A stretch of DNA of 64,000 bases from assembly GCA_012295275.1 (NCBI GenBank), contig CM022673.1, positions 23,195,581 through 23,259,580 on the forward strand, in the 5' to 3' direction. Both the position numbers and the translations under genes were made by a program. Source of the DNA: Chrysomallon squamiferum. Its lineage: Eukaryota > Mollusca > Gastropoda > Neomphalida > Peltospiridae. The notes below the pieces were generated by a model, which was not told where the DNA came from, did no database searches, and worked only from the letters and a program-made list of their open reading frames with translations. Shown here one piece after another: positions 29,235-42,100 of the stretch. How positions within the stretch are numbered: the stretch's first letter is position 1; every line of letters starts with the position of its first letter.

Positions 29235-32200
29235 ATGTCTGTCTATACATGTATAACATGTCGTGTAGCATTTGCCAATGCTGAACTTCAGAGATCGCAT
29301 TATAAAACTGAATGGCATAGGTATAACCTCAAGAGAAAGGTTGCAGAGATGCCTCCAGTGACAGCAGATAATTTTCTACAACGTGTTTTAGCACAGAAGG
29401 CTCAGGTATATTTATAAAAACTTGTTTATTGTTATTATTACTGTTCTTATTAGTTTAATTATTTTATTTTATTTATTATTTTTTTATAAAATTATTATTC
29501 TTATTTATTCTTCTATTTTTCCTCCCCCCACTGAAAATAATCTCTTACTTTTAAATGTGAAGTAAAATCCAAGATATTTTAGAATTTAATAACAGTAGTT
29601 GATAAAAAAAATTAAAATCACTATTTGATGAAGAGTGAATATCAAATTATTCTTCAGACCTGTAATATTTTGATTTTAATATAAGAAAGGAACTAATTTT
29701 ATTTGAAAATGTATTAAACATTATGAAAATTTCTTGTTTGCTGTTAAACAGATGGCTGAGGAGGAGAAAGACACATCGTCTGCCTGTGTGATCTGTGGAA
29801 AACACTTCAGCACAATGAGTCAGTATGAAAACCATGTACAGTCCAGAAAACACAAAGAGGCAGAAGCAAAACATCAGGCAAAGGTTAAGAGAGAAACTGA
29901 GAAAGAAAATGAGAAAAATAAAAAAAAGGGACTTGATGGATCAGGTGATGTGCTACAAGAAGATAAAAAAGAGGTGAACAAACAGTTGGAGTCCAAAATG
30001 GCTGCAGTGAGGTTGACAAAGAAAGCTGTTGAGAAAACAGAAACTGAAGAAGATTGTAAGAACCAAAGTAACCAATTAGGTGTTTTATCAGTTTGAAATG
30101 TTAACTTCAATGAGACTGTTTTAAAAATATACAAGGTAGTAAGAATCTAAGAACCAAAATATCCAATTAGGTGTTTTTTATCAGTTTCGAATGTTAACTT
30201 TAACAAGATTTATTTAAAAATATACAAGATTACTAAATAAGATCTTATGAACTAAAGTAAGCAATTAGATATTTTTATTGTTTGAAATATTAGCTTTAAC
30301 AAGTCTTATTTAAAATGATATGAGACAGTAAGAACCAAAGTAACCATTTAGGTGTTTTGATAGTTTAAAATGTTAATTTAAACAAGTCTTATTTTAAAAT
30401 ATATAAATTAGTATGAACAACCAAATTATACTTATTATGTTTCCAGTGGATTATTTTAATAATACCTTACAATTTGTTGAAGTTGGTAATAATGAACTAA
30501 AATATTAATACTAATACATGTATGTTAACAATTGCAGAGATGCCAGTTTTCCTTTATTTTAAGACATTACTTCTACATAAAGATGTAAGAACAAATAAAT
30601 AAAGAAAACCCACAAAACAGAGCTAAAATAAAATATTTATTGTACATATCTTAAACTCTTAAAATTAATTTTCTAGCATATTCATATAATTGTTAAAAGA
30701 AATGTATGGCCATTAGAAAGTGACAAAAGATTTTTAAATTAAATCCGGTGTTCTGTTAATCTTTCTATTTGTTATCAACTTCCAGTAAGAATCGTTTTAT
30801 AGTTGTTTTCATTCACTGACATTAATTCCGTTTTTTGAATTTTTTATTTCATTTTGTTTATTTAGATGATTCAGATGAAGACTCATGGGATGAAGATGTT
30901 TTGGGAATAGAAGAATGTTTATTCTGCTCATTTATTAGTTCAAGTATGGAAGACAACCTAAAACACATGACAGTCAGCCACAGTTTTTTCATTCCTGATG
31001 CTGAGTTTGTCAGTGACCTTGAAGGGCTTATTACATATCTAGGTTGCCTACATTTTTTTGTTTTGTAATTTTTTAGTGCATTTTTCAATCATAATAATAA
31101 AAATTATTTTTATTAAAAATGTTTTTAAATTTTACCTCTTTTTTGATTGTTTATTTGACATACCTGATTTTCTACCTGTGGGTAAATTTTTTCATTTATT
31201 AAAATTTAATGTTTTTAATTTGTTCTAAAATTGTGTGTGTACAGACATTTTTATTTCATAATAGATAAAGTATACAATAATAATAAAGTATATAAATAAC
31301 TAACATTTCAAAATTATTAACTTTCAAACAACTAAAATGTAAATTTATGTATGTGATTCTAAATGTATTTATCTCTTTGTATAGGTGAGAAAGTTGGAGT
31401 TGGCCACGTTTGCTTATGGTGCAATGACAAGGGCAAATCTTTTCATTCTACCAAGTCTGTCCAGCAACACATGCTTGACAAAGGTCACTGTAAGATGTTA
31501 CATGAAGGAGATGTTGTTTTCGAATATGCTGATTACTATGATTACAGGTAAGCCATTTAAAATTGTTATTAAAATAACTCCATGATAATAAAGTGATGTC
31601 CAAAGAAAGGGAAACAGACAAAAAATAGGATAATCAAAATTAATTTAACATACAAATGGTATTCTGTTGTAATTGCAGAAGCAGTTATCCTGACACTACT
31701 GAAGCAGACAAGGTTGAAGCAGATAGACTGAAAGGAGATGAAGAAGTAGAAACTGAAGAAATTCTGTCTGAGGGTTATGAATTAGTCCTGCCTTCAGGTA
31801 CAGTCATTAATCAAGTTTATTTGTCTTGACAGAGGTTTTTTTTAACATTTTGTTTTTGTACCTTACAAAAGGTTCTTGGAATAAGTTTATAAAATTATAA
31901 ATAAAAAAATTAATGTGCAAAATTTTATGGCATATCCATTCTGAGAAAAATTCAAGATTTAGTCAGTGGTGGAAGATGAAAATTTCTGAAGGAACACCTC
32001 TCAATCTTATTGTTGAAATATTTATTATATCTAATTGTGCATATTTTTATTTTCAAATTATTAGTAACAGATTATTTATTGCAAACTATTAATCATTTAT
32101 TGAAGGGACATGCAAGGAGAAAAATGAAATTATTTGGATAAACATAATTAATTTTGAGGTTTTGACATGACCGTTTAGAAAATGTACATACAAAATTTAC

Positions 32201-33518
32201 TTTTTCAGATAAATGTTTCAGGTTTTTAGCAAAAGGAAATGCATATACAGAGATCACATAATAATGATACATAACATCACAGCTATAGCCATCATAATTG
32301 GAAATATGATTTATAAAACTTCATTCTTTTTTTTTTTTAATCACCTTTCTTTTTTTTCTATTATACTAACATTTTTGTAAAGATGATGTATGAAAACTGT
32401 TTGTGCTAGAGTCTCCATTTGGTATATAATATACATATGTGTGTATTTAAAAACAAACACAAAAGAAAATCTTGGAAAAATTAACTAATCTTTTCATATA
32501 ACCTTTATACAGTTTTCTGTTGTTTCAAAATATGAATGAAAAAAAAATTATTAAAAAAAATTATGTATTTCTTTTGAAATATATAAGCAAAGATTTTTCT
32601 GTTATTTTGGTAAAAATATATGTCTATGATGAACTTCAGAAGTTTGAATGATATATATGTATTGGTTTGGGTTGGAGAGGTTCGTGAAATGGGGTACTAT
32701 TGCATTAAAAAATAGAAGTAACTATTTGTTATAAAAAAATGAACTAGTTTTTTTATCATAACAAAAAGGGATTATTTCCATTAAGTTTCAATTCTGTAAT
32801 ACAAAAAATAATGTTTATTATTTATTTTCACCAAATGTGTTCCCTTAAAGTAGATCAAATATCATAACTGTGTGTTTCAGTTTTATCCATCTGTTTTTCA
32901 GGAGCAACCATTGGGCACAGATCATTGTTAAAATATTACAGACAGAATATTCCACCCACTAGGCCAGAGAGAAGATCAGTTTTACCACGATTGTTGGCAC
33001 AATACAAAGCTCTGGGATGGACTGGGGCCACAGGTAATATTTTCTCTTCTTTATTCTATTCCATTGTGCTTTGCTCTTCTGGTTTCTATCAGTTCTGTTG
33101 AATGTCTGAAAAAGAAAATATGTGGTAACATAAATGATTTTGGATTTTCTTTAATATATTTTGTTGTTGTTGTTGTTTTTTCTTGATAAGGGCAGGACTT
33201 TTTTTGGATTGACATTATTAACAATGTTTGTCAGGATTTTATTATTATTATTGTCATTGTCATTGTCATTGTCACTATTATTGTTATTGTTATTTGTACA
33301 AAAATGTATTACACTTTTCTTGTCTCTCAGCACTGTCCTTTCATTTCATTCTGTTAAAGAGTTGATGCTATAATGATGTTTCTGTTTTAGGTGAAGTTGT
33401 TCAGAAGCGTGTGAAGGATTTGGGCTACATGCAGAGACTTAAACATAAACACTTCATGAAACTTGGAGTAAAAGCAAACAACTTACAGCATCACTTCCGA
33501 TTACAGAATCCTGTGTAG
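29235..33518 (+). CDS. ZNF622: REI1-family zinc finger protein 622, 60S maturation factor (7 exons)
   Basis: Exons: 29235-29405, 29752-30055, 30866-31042, 31385-31547, 31679-31797, 32902-33033, 33391-33518, giving 397 residues. Yeast Rei1/Reh1 and animal ZNF622 are cytoplasmic factors that act late in 60S maturation. Four zinc fingers are visible: C6/C9...H22/H28 in the opening YTCITCRVAFANAELQRSHY; C69/C72...H85/H91; C176/C179...H192/H197; C227/C230...H246/H252. A lysine-rich linker follows finger 2 and an acidic stretch (DDSDEDSWDED) precedes finger 3. The conserved C-terminal block contains IGHRSLLKYYRQ, LAQYKALGW and HFRLQNPV. It is closer to fungal Rei1 in length than to the longer human protein. 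The exon 2 donor lies at the head of a roughly 90-bp tandem repeat. Confidence 0.95.
30056..30428. repeat. Degenerate ~91-bp tandem repeat starting at the ZNF622 exon 2 donor
   Basis: Four full units and a fragment are marked by GAACCAAAGTAACCAATTAG-like words at 30060, 30151, 30249, 30332 and about 30415. Each continues with AGGTGTTTTATCAGTTT and TTAACTTTAACAAG-like blocks. The genuine donor GTAAGAACC opens the first unit and a nearly identical GTAAGAACC recurs at about 30328. The units have diverged considerably, so the array is old. Confidence 0.85.
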
Positions 33519-33923
33519 TTTGATTATTTGCATATGGAGAGTTGATACACCTAACATGTCTACTCCACCCTTTTTTTTTTTTTTTTTTTGACCCTTGTTT
33601 CACTTTTTCTTTTTAATAGTGAAACTCATTTAATAATGAATATTACGTCAACCACGAAAATGGTGTATTCCATTTTCAGAAATGATGAAAATACCCTGAC
33701 TGATAAACAGCCTTTTATTAAATAATAAGTTTTATTCAGGAAAATTATTGTTAGAAAAAAATGGTATTTCTATACTTTGAATTACATTTGATGGTCATGT
33801 TCCAATTTTGCTGTTTTCAGTTTGCAAATTAATATTAGATCAAAATTAAAGTGACTTAGTTCTCAGCCATATCATAATTTTATAGTGAATAAAAATCAGA
33901 TTTATTTCAAAAATACATTTTTT

Positions 33924-34350
33924 CTAATGCCACTTCACATAGAATTGTTTTCCTAATTCTGATGACATTTAATTTTTTCAAAATAAAAATGTTATATATT
34001 TATGAGACCCAAATTATTATAATCTGTTTGGAAATAAATAGATATACACAATAATATGAGTTTGTTCTTTTTATTTATTTATTTATTTTATTTTATTTTA
34101 TTTGTTTTTTTTTGTATCTGTTTTGGGACATGTTATGAAAGTGGAAATATTCATTTTGATTTATGAATGTTATTTTGTTTATTATTATAAAGTATTATCA
34201 AACTGGTTTTGGGGTTACAAATAGTAATAGTATGATAGCTATAGAATTCTGTATGTTATTATTTTTGTTAATTCAAAAATGCAGAATGGACAGGAATTTA
34301 CACAAAAATTTAAAAATTGGCTGGCTGATATTTACAAGTCTTATTCATCA
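33924..34350 (+). repeat. Direct duplication, copy 1
   Basis: It starts CTAATGCCACTTCACATAGA and ends with TATTTACAAGTCTTATTCATC. It matches 35241-35942 in the same orientation over essentially its whole length, with scattered substitutions. It contains possible polyadenylation signals of ZNF622. Confidence 0.88.
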
Positions 34351-34354
34351 TAAA

Positions 34355-35205
34355 ATAAACTGAAACAGTTTATATAGTTCAGTGGTTCTCAAACTTTATG
34401 AAGTCGGGGCACACGAAGCCGTACAAAAAATTGCTGGCACACTACACACAAAATGCTGAGAAATATAATGCAAAATGTAAAAAAAAAATACAGAAATAAC
34501 TGAAAGGATATTGCGGCTGAATCAGTTGCCGAGCAGGCTGCTGAGGTTGTCTATCTTCATCATAAACGGTTCTGGTCTGGAATCTGTATCGTTTGTTTTT
34601 CTTCTGTGAGATGTTCAGATATATTTAGAGTTACCGCCCTTGTGTGAGATGTGTTCACTGGTATATTTAGAGTTACTGCCCTTGTGTGAGAGGTGTTCAC
34701 TGGTATATTTAGAGTTACCGCCCTTGTGTGAGAGGTGTTCACTGGTATATTTAGAGTTACAGCCCTTGAGTGAGAGGTGTTCACTGATATATTTAGAGTT
34801 ACAGCCATTGTGTGAGAGATGTTTACTTTTATATTTAGAGTTACCGTACTTGTGTGAGTGTTCATCATCTATTTTGTGCTGATGAGAAGTATGAGCCTGA
34901 CGTGTCTAGGCAATTTCTTCAAAATTTGTACGAAATACAAAGCAATGGACTGTTAAAATGTAAAAAAAAAACTGTAAAAAGGCTATATTTTTAATGGTGT
35001 GCATTGTGCAGTGAGGGAAAGCTTTTATCAACCGTTTGCTTTTAACAAATGTAATTCCATAAAGTATTAAAGTTTTAGATGGATGTCTGTGACACTGATA
35101 GGAGTATGTGTCACAAGAAAACTTTGGCTATTTATCACTCCTTCACACCTTATCACTCATACTGTCACTGGCAAACTACTGCGCAGCCTTGAACAGCCGT
35201 GCTTG
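34355..35205 (+). mobile_element. Dispersed repeat element, copy B, with hAT-like end
   Basis: Homologous in opposite orientation to 22205-23450. The end CAGTGGTTCTCAAACTT starts at 34380, and homology with copy A begins about 20 bases before that. It contains the 42-bp array at 34621-34860, followed by the conserved non-repeat part. A purine/A-rich tail (AAAAAAAATAAAAAAA) follows at about 35213-35238. No transposase frame is present. Confidence 0.6.
34621..34860. repeat. 42-bp minisatellite, about 6 copies (inverted relative to 22612-23200)
   Basis: ATATTTAGAGTTAC words occur at 34621, 34663, 34705, 34747, 34789 and 34831, exactly 42 bp apart. The unit is the reverse complement of the one at 22612-23200. 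Confidence 0.95.
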
Positions 35206-35240
35206 CTCAACAAAAAAAATAAAAAAAATAAAATAAAATT

Positions 35241-35942
35241 CTAATGCCACCTCACATAGGATGTTTTCCTAATTCTGATGACATTTAACCTTTTAAAAAT
35301 AAAAATGTTATATATTTATGAGACCAAAATTATTATAATCTGTTTGGAAATAAATAGATTTGCACAGTAATATGAGTTTGTTGTTTTTATTTATTTGTTT
35401 ATTTATTATTTTTGTATCTGGTTTGGAATAAATGTTATGAAAGTGGAACTATTCATTTTGATTTATGAACGTTATTTTATTTATTATTATAAATTATTAT
35501 CAAACTGATTTTGGGGTTTATAAATAGTAATAGTATGATAACTACAGAATTCTGTATAATCAGTATTTAAAATTTTATATTTAAAAATAGTAATAATTAA
35601 TCATTACTAATCAGCAAAATAATAAAAACATAAAAGAAAAAATAAGTTTCCATGTCTTCATCATAAGCTAATTATTTTATTGTCTTTCCTTATTTTTTTT
35701 TTTTTTTATATCTCAAATCTTATTAGTTTTTAGACAAAGTTTTTCTAAAAATAAATACATTATAATAAATTTTTTAATTGAAAAGTATTATCATATTTGC
35801 CATATATTCTTGTAAGAACATGAGAAAATATGTAGGCACATAAACATCAGAATTGTTAATTTAAAAATGCAGAATGGACAGGAATTTACACAAAAAATTA
35901 AAAATAGTTTGTTTAGCTGATATTTACAAGTCTTGTTCATCG
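35241..35942 (+). repeat. Direct duplication, copy 2, with internal insertion
   Basis: Same sequence as 33924-34350, but interrupted by roughly 280 extra bases between about 35556 and 35840, after GAATTCTGTAT. The end block GCAGAATGGACAGGAATTTA is shared. The copies flank the repeat element at 34355-35205. Confidence 0.85.
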
Positions 35943-36295
35943 TGAAGGAATCAAGAATAGAAACTGAGGGTATCAGTACCAAAACGCTGCATTTACATGA
36001 TTTGAATTGCATAGCAAAAGAATTAGTTTTGGGTCATAATTACTATATAAATGTTGAGACCTATCGGGACCCATGCCAGTCACATTTAACTGTACTCAAG
36101 AACAATTATGTGAGGATTACTGTTATTGTTTATGTATAAATTTAATTACGTCAACATCAGTTCTTTCAAAAACCGAAGTTTGAAATAAAAATTACTCTGA
36201 CTACGATCGTGAGTCATTCGAATGCATCCGTCGATGCAATAGTTTAAAAATAGATTGGGATAGCCCTTTAGGACGGTATTCACGTCGATAGGAGA

Positions 36296-36328
36296 ATGCT
36301 ATGGCAAATGTACGGCGATTCTGTTTGA
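36296..36328 (+). promoter_or_regulatory. Overlapping upstream ORF at COQ10 start
   Basis: An ATG five bases before the COQ10 start codon opens an 11-codon frame that ends inside exon 1. If the mRNA starts upstream of it, some ribosomes could initiate there. Its sequence context (GAGAATGC) is not strong, whereas the COQ10 context (GCTATGG) has G at +4. Confidence 0.4.
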
Positions 36329-39144
36329 CTGGACGTCAGATTTTACAACATTTAAAACTTCAAAATAATCAGAATATAGCAAGGTTTGTATCTGAAGGTC
36401 TACAATAAGGATGGTATATCGTTAGAAAACATTTATGATTGCCGGCAAAAAGAAGGGCAAGGTTATTTGGTCACATTGGATTGTGCTTAAATTGCTTAAA
36501 TTTATATTTTGTTCCGTTTGAAATGGATATATTTTATCATTATTTTGTTTTCATAATATTTGTATCACATAACATTATGTAATAATATTATTTTAAACAA
36601 CTATCTAATACATTAAACATCAATATGGATTTATTTTGATCGCCTTAATTGAGCAAAGCTCCCACGTTTCAATATCAATAATTGAATAAACGAAATAACA
36701 CGTTTAATTAAAACCGGTAAACTTATCCCCACCCTGTAAAAGAAAGAACAAAACAAAAAAATAAAACAAAAATAGAAATAAAAGTAAAAGAGAGTGGAAA
36801 CAAATATGGTATAATTACAATTGTTTATAAATTAATAAATAAAAAATATTATATATTTGTTTTGAATAACATTCCAACATACTAATTAATTCTTCCGACC
36901 CAATTCACCCATACTACATTGCCAGGTCAATAAACTTAAAGGTGGAATTTTTTATTTATGTTGTTTACTTACATATTTATCTGAAACCTGTTATGGTCAG
37001 ATTTGTCGTATAAGTGGTTACAAAAGACAGTTACAAAGATATTTTTAAAAAAATTCACATTTATACATAATAAGTAATATTTCATCTGTTTATATTTCAG
37101 ACTCAGTTTTGTGTGTTCAAGCATTCGAGGCAAACACTTGTTATTACCAAATGATGTTCAGCTGATTACACAGTGTAGCTATTTCTTTTCACTTCCTAAA
37201 GTTAGTCCTTTCCCTTCCAAAAACTCAAAGAAACAGTCTTATGCAGAGAGGATGCTTATTGGGTAATTTTATTTAAAAAAATAGAAAATAATATATAAAT
37301 ATGTGTGTACACACACACACACACTGAAACATACATGCATAGGTATATATACTATGTATGTTTAAAATAATGATTTACAATTTGGAGCTAACAAACTGAT
37401 TTTTTTTTTTTTTTTTTTTTTTTGATCAAAGCTACAATCTCTGTATGTTATTCCAGAGACATTTATACTGCATTGTCAGTTGTTTTAATAAGTCAATTGT
37501 ACTGAGATACATTAAATCATAACAATTTTTGATTTACAATTATGTGTTTTCATTGCATGATTCATCTGCATTTATATTTGATAAATAGAATACCTATTGA
37601 ATTGAATCTGATATTAAAGGTTTATTTAGATACAAAACATTTGGCACTAAATGGTTTCTTCAGCATACATAATAATTTACTTAACCTTAGACAATGCAAC
37701 ATAAAATAACATCTTATTTTTATTCTTATTTTATTCAGATATTCCATGGATCAGATGTATGATGTGGTGTCTCAGGTAGAACACTATACTGAGTTTGTTC
37801 CTTGGTGTGTTGGGTCTACTGTCATTGAGAGGAGTCCAACCCATGGTAAAGCCAAATTAAAAATTGGCTTTCCACCACTGGTTGAAAGTTACACATCAAA
37901 CCTAACACTTTCAAAGCCAAATTTAGTTCGGGTGAGTTTTTCATTATCTTCAAATAATTTTTCTTTTTCTTTTCTTAAGGTAATCTGTAAGGATTGCTTT
38001 TCTTTTCCATTATGAGATTGTGAGATTGGTATATTTAAAAGTTTTCAGAGTTGCTATTTTGTATGTTAGAATCTATAAACTGCAAAACTAATTTACATAT
38101 CATTCTGTATAATAATTTGACTTTAATTGGATTGCATTTGTACAAGTCTAAGCATGATTAACACTGAACTGGAATATAGACACAGAAAATGACAGATCAC
38201 AAGTTTAATTTTTCCCACTGCACCTATTGGACTATTTCAGATCAGTCAATTTCTGCAACAGGTTTATCAAAGGATATGGTATGTGTCTAAAGAAAGGTGT
38301 GTGTAAAGTCTTGATAGAAGTGGGTTTCTTTTCTTTTATTTGAAATCTTATAATTGTAGGTTAAAACTGTGTTTAATACATTGTTAAAATATATCTTCAT
38401 GTTATTTCAGTCTGAATGTACTGATGGTCGTTTATTTAATCAACTGCTAACAATATGGAAGTTTAGTCCTGGTCTCCCTGGTAACCCTCAGACATGCACT
38501 CTGGATTTCTCTGTAAATATTTAATAATGTATTTTTCTTCAAAAATGTTTGTCTTTCTAAGACATATGGTTCCTAAAGCTGTATTTATACAAGAGTTTAT
38601 AATATTTTGATTGTAATGAATAAGTTTCAGTCCTGTTAGGTAATAAAATTAAAACTATATACTATTTGTCTAAAAAATAGTGCCATATTGTAATATTTAT
38701 ATGTAAATATCACCTTATAAAAATTATTTTTGTATAAAACAATAAATGTATTTTTAGTTTTATTTTATTAATCTAAACCAGTATTAAATTACGTTTTACA
38801 ATAATTTTTTCTTTTCAGTTACATTTTGATTAGTTTAGACATTATTTTGGAAGTACAGCTAATAATAATTTCTCTTTTCTTTTGTTTGTACAGGTTTATT
38901 TCCTCTAATTCATTCTTTTATATCCATTTTTGTTAAATTTAACTAAATTTGTTTTATTATTTTATTTAATTTTTCACAGGTTGTGTTTGAATTTCGTTCA
39001 GTTCTCCATTCACAACTCTCTCACCTGTTTTTTGATGAAGTAGTGAAAACAATGGTCAATGCATTTTTAAAACGTGCAAAGAAACTTTATGGACCTCAAT
39101 GCATCAAACCTCAAAAACTAAAAAGGACATCTGTCAATTCTTGA
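36301..39144 (+). CDS. COQ10: Coenzyme Q-binding protein COQ10 (5 exons)
   Basis: Exons: 36301-36383, 37101-37262, 37739-37931, 38411-38512, 38980-39144, giving 234 residues, about the length of human COQ10A/B. It is a START/polyketide-cyclase-fold lipid-binding protein of the mitochondrial inner membrane that carries ubiquinone and is needed for efficient respiration. The N-terminus ([13 protein letters not shown]) is basic and lacks acids, as expected for a mitochondrial presequence. The conserved core includes [65 protein letters not shown] and [13 protein letters not shown]. All introns are GT-AG and every junction keeps frame. It is in tandem with ZNF622 and convergent with SLC38A11. The sequence cannot say whether it equals vertebrate COQ10A or COQ10B, which arose by later duplication. 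Confidence 0.96.
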
Positions 39145-42100
39145 TGGTGAAATTCAATAGAAAAGTTATATTTTTGTTTTATCTTTATCCATGGAAACAG
39201 TAAAGGGAAACATTAACAGTTATAACAGCCTGATCTTTCTTGTGAGGATGGTAGATTAACAACTAAACTTTTATTATTACAAAGACAATTTAATTTTAAG
39301 TTAAAAATATAATATTAATTATTATATAGACTTAAACATGTTAAACGTGAAAAGCAGTACCAAAGGAAATTCAACAGAGAATGAAAGATTTTGTAGAATT
39401 TCCATACCTGACTAATTGTATAGCTCAAATACCAAAATACTTTTTTCCTTATGAAACAGACAGGTATTTGTAGAAAATAACTTTAGTAATTGGTTTAGAA
39501 TATTACTTGATCCACGTTTAAAAAAGCATCTAAAAATCGAGAAAGATTTTGTTTGTGTAAGGTATATGTAAAACAAACAGCAAATATGAGGCATATTATC
39601 TGGAGTTAATTGCAAAGAAAGCAAACATAAAACCTCAGAACAAACAAATGTTCTGCAGTTATCTTGTGTTATATTTTTTACCTATCTCATGATGTGTTTT
39701 CAAAGATAGAACACAATAATAGAGATAGTGTCACATGTGCATTAATCTTGATTAATAATGAAGTGGAAACTAGATATGATTTGGAAATGAAAATAAATAC
39801 TTTTCTTGCATCTTATTCAAGCAACAAATTATCTCAGTGCTTTGAACATTTTATTAAAGTTGCATTAATTTTAAATTGATATCTAAGAGGTTTTTTTCAT
39901 AAGATATGTAGTTTGTTACATAATTCAGGCTAAAAATCAGTCTGTTTTGGAAATTCTACAAACTGGAATGAAAGTAATTTATTAGCTTGTTGGTGTATAA
40001 CAGGTTTAAAAAAAAATGTTTTACAGTTCGTTTGATTGTATTTGTGTTCGCACAATTTTATTATAATGTTTTGTTTTATATTTTAATGATGTTCTGCACA
40101 TATAACATGCAGATAATTTTTAGTTTGGTGCATTTCAGTTTGTTAGATATTACTTATTTTAACATATGTTAAAATTTTAACAAAAATCAGGATCAGTTAC
40201 AACTGGTAACACAAGTCATATTTTCAAAATAAAAGTGCTTTTCTTTTTTTCTTTCTCTGCACTTATAGCAGTTACATTTTTATATTCCAAATTAAAATAT
40301 ATTTGTTACATAAAATGTGTTCATATTTTCTTTTCTTTAACATGTTTTTTAATGTGTCATTTGATATATGATTTGAAAACAGACTTCAGGAAATAAAAAG
40401 AATGGTAATAAAGCAGAAGAAGATGTCAAAGACTGGCATTTCTTAGTGTTTTTTTACAACTGTTTTTTAGTGACATTTAATGCTCACAATGCAGAAAAAA
40501 ATCATAGACTGAATTGCGTATCATGAAATATCTAAATCTTCATATATTCAAAAGTCATGTTTTATAACTAATGAAAGATGGTATGTGAAATAAAATAACA
40601 AAACGAACTAAATAACAACTTTTATTTTATTTTAGAATGTTGTTTTATATAATAATGACTTTAACAACAAGCATTGCACACAGTAAGTAAATGATCAGTT
40701 CTTGTAATAGGTAAACAAAAATTATTGACAAGAAAAAAGTAATAAATCACATATTCATAACAAGCAATATATAATTATACAATATATTATTCCTATATAA
40801 TTATATACTACTTCTTTTATTACAGTACATTAAACATTCAAAAAATAAAATATTTTTTAATCAATCATCAAAACGATGTAAAGGATTATCAGTTTATAAT
40901 TGTCAAAAAGGAAACAGTGCATAAAAAGAATACATACTACTGACACGAACAACAAAAAATGTAGCATAATATTACAAAAATAAAATCGATTTGTGATATA
41001 CATGTATTTTAAAGTAGTACTCAAAATCAGCTTGTTTTTAAAAATGAATAATAAACATTGGAATATTGAGAAAAGCTTCTTAAAATTTAAAAGATTTAAC
41101 AGATTTCCATTGATTATGAAGGACACAGTGAAACATTTGAAAAAATATATAAAAAATGCATAAATGTATCAACAATAAGAGAATTTATAAATAAAATGTT
41201 TTGAGTTCTATTTCATTTTGTTTTGTGGAATATATCAGTTCTTTCTTATAATAAATTATTATTTGAATTTTAAAAAAGTATTATTATTATTTTAATATTC
41301 TGTTAAATAGAATTATTTAAATGAATGTATTATTGAAGAACAAAGCAGTATTCAGATAACAGAAACACTGTAAACCTGAGCACAAAATTGTTTACCTTTT
41401 TAATGAATACAAATGGCCTAAACAAACTTTGTATACTTCCAAATAATAGTTTTATTTGTTCCTTGCGACCAGTTTTTGTAGTTAATACAGGATAAAAAAT
41501 TAATTTTCCCTTTACTACTATATTATAAGTTATGTCATATTTTATTACCAAAAATAACAAACAGGTTACAAGAACAAAGAAAAATGTCAGCCTCCATTAA
41601 GTCTGTTGAGATATTTTCTTTGTTAACAAAGCTTGGTCTTGAGAAACAAAATGCTCACTTAGAATTATACAAAATATGTTTAGCCTGTTTATACGACCAC
41701 ATGTAAACTTATCACAGTCAATAAATTGGAGATCATTATGTTTATAACTTTATGTCTGTATGAGATCATTTTAGTGTGTTTGTGTGAAAAAAAGAAAGAA
41801 TATTAATATCAAGATTTTACTTTCTTATTTTGTTTTGTTTTTTGTTTTTCTTTTTAGTAAAACCACTGAAGCCAAAATATACTACTACTACAACTAGTAA
41901 TAATAATAATAATAATAATAATAATTGTTAAAATGAAAAAAAATAAAGTAAACATAGATATGTTTGAAAGAAGATGTAGACTTGGTTAAGTTAAAATAAT
42001 ATCAAATCTAATTTCCCAAATCTTCATAATCAGAGTAATAATCCATTAGACATTTACATTTATTGTATTATTATATCCTTGACATAACAGACATATATAA

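Larger units (their letters stand above)
33519..36300. other. Intergenic block ZNF622-COQ10 with duplicated DNA
   Basis: The first few hundred bases are ZNF622 3' UTR, with candidate AATAAA signals near 33887, 33980 and 34032. The rest consists of a duplicated segment (33924-34350 and 35241-35942) flanking the second repeat element, then unremarkable AT-rich DNA leading to the COQ10 promoter. No additional gene is seen. Confidence 0.7.

Noticed and set aside
29734-30096. Reading frame continuing past 30055 in ZNF622 exon 2
   Set aside because: The frame runs on to a stop at about 30096, but GTAAG at 30056 is a strong donor. Splicing there restores the conserved acidic stretch and finger 3, so the extension is intronic.
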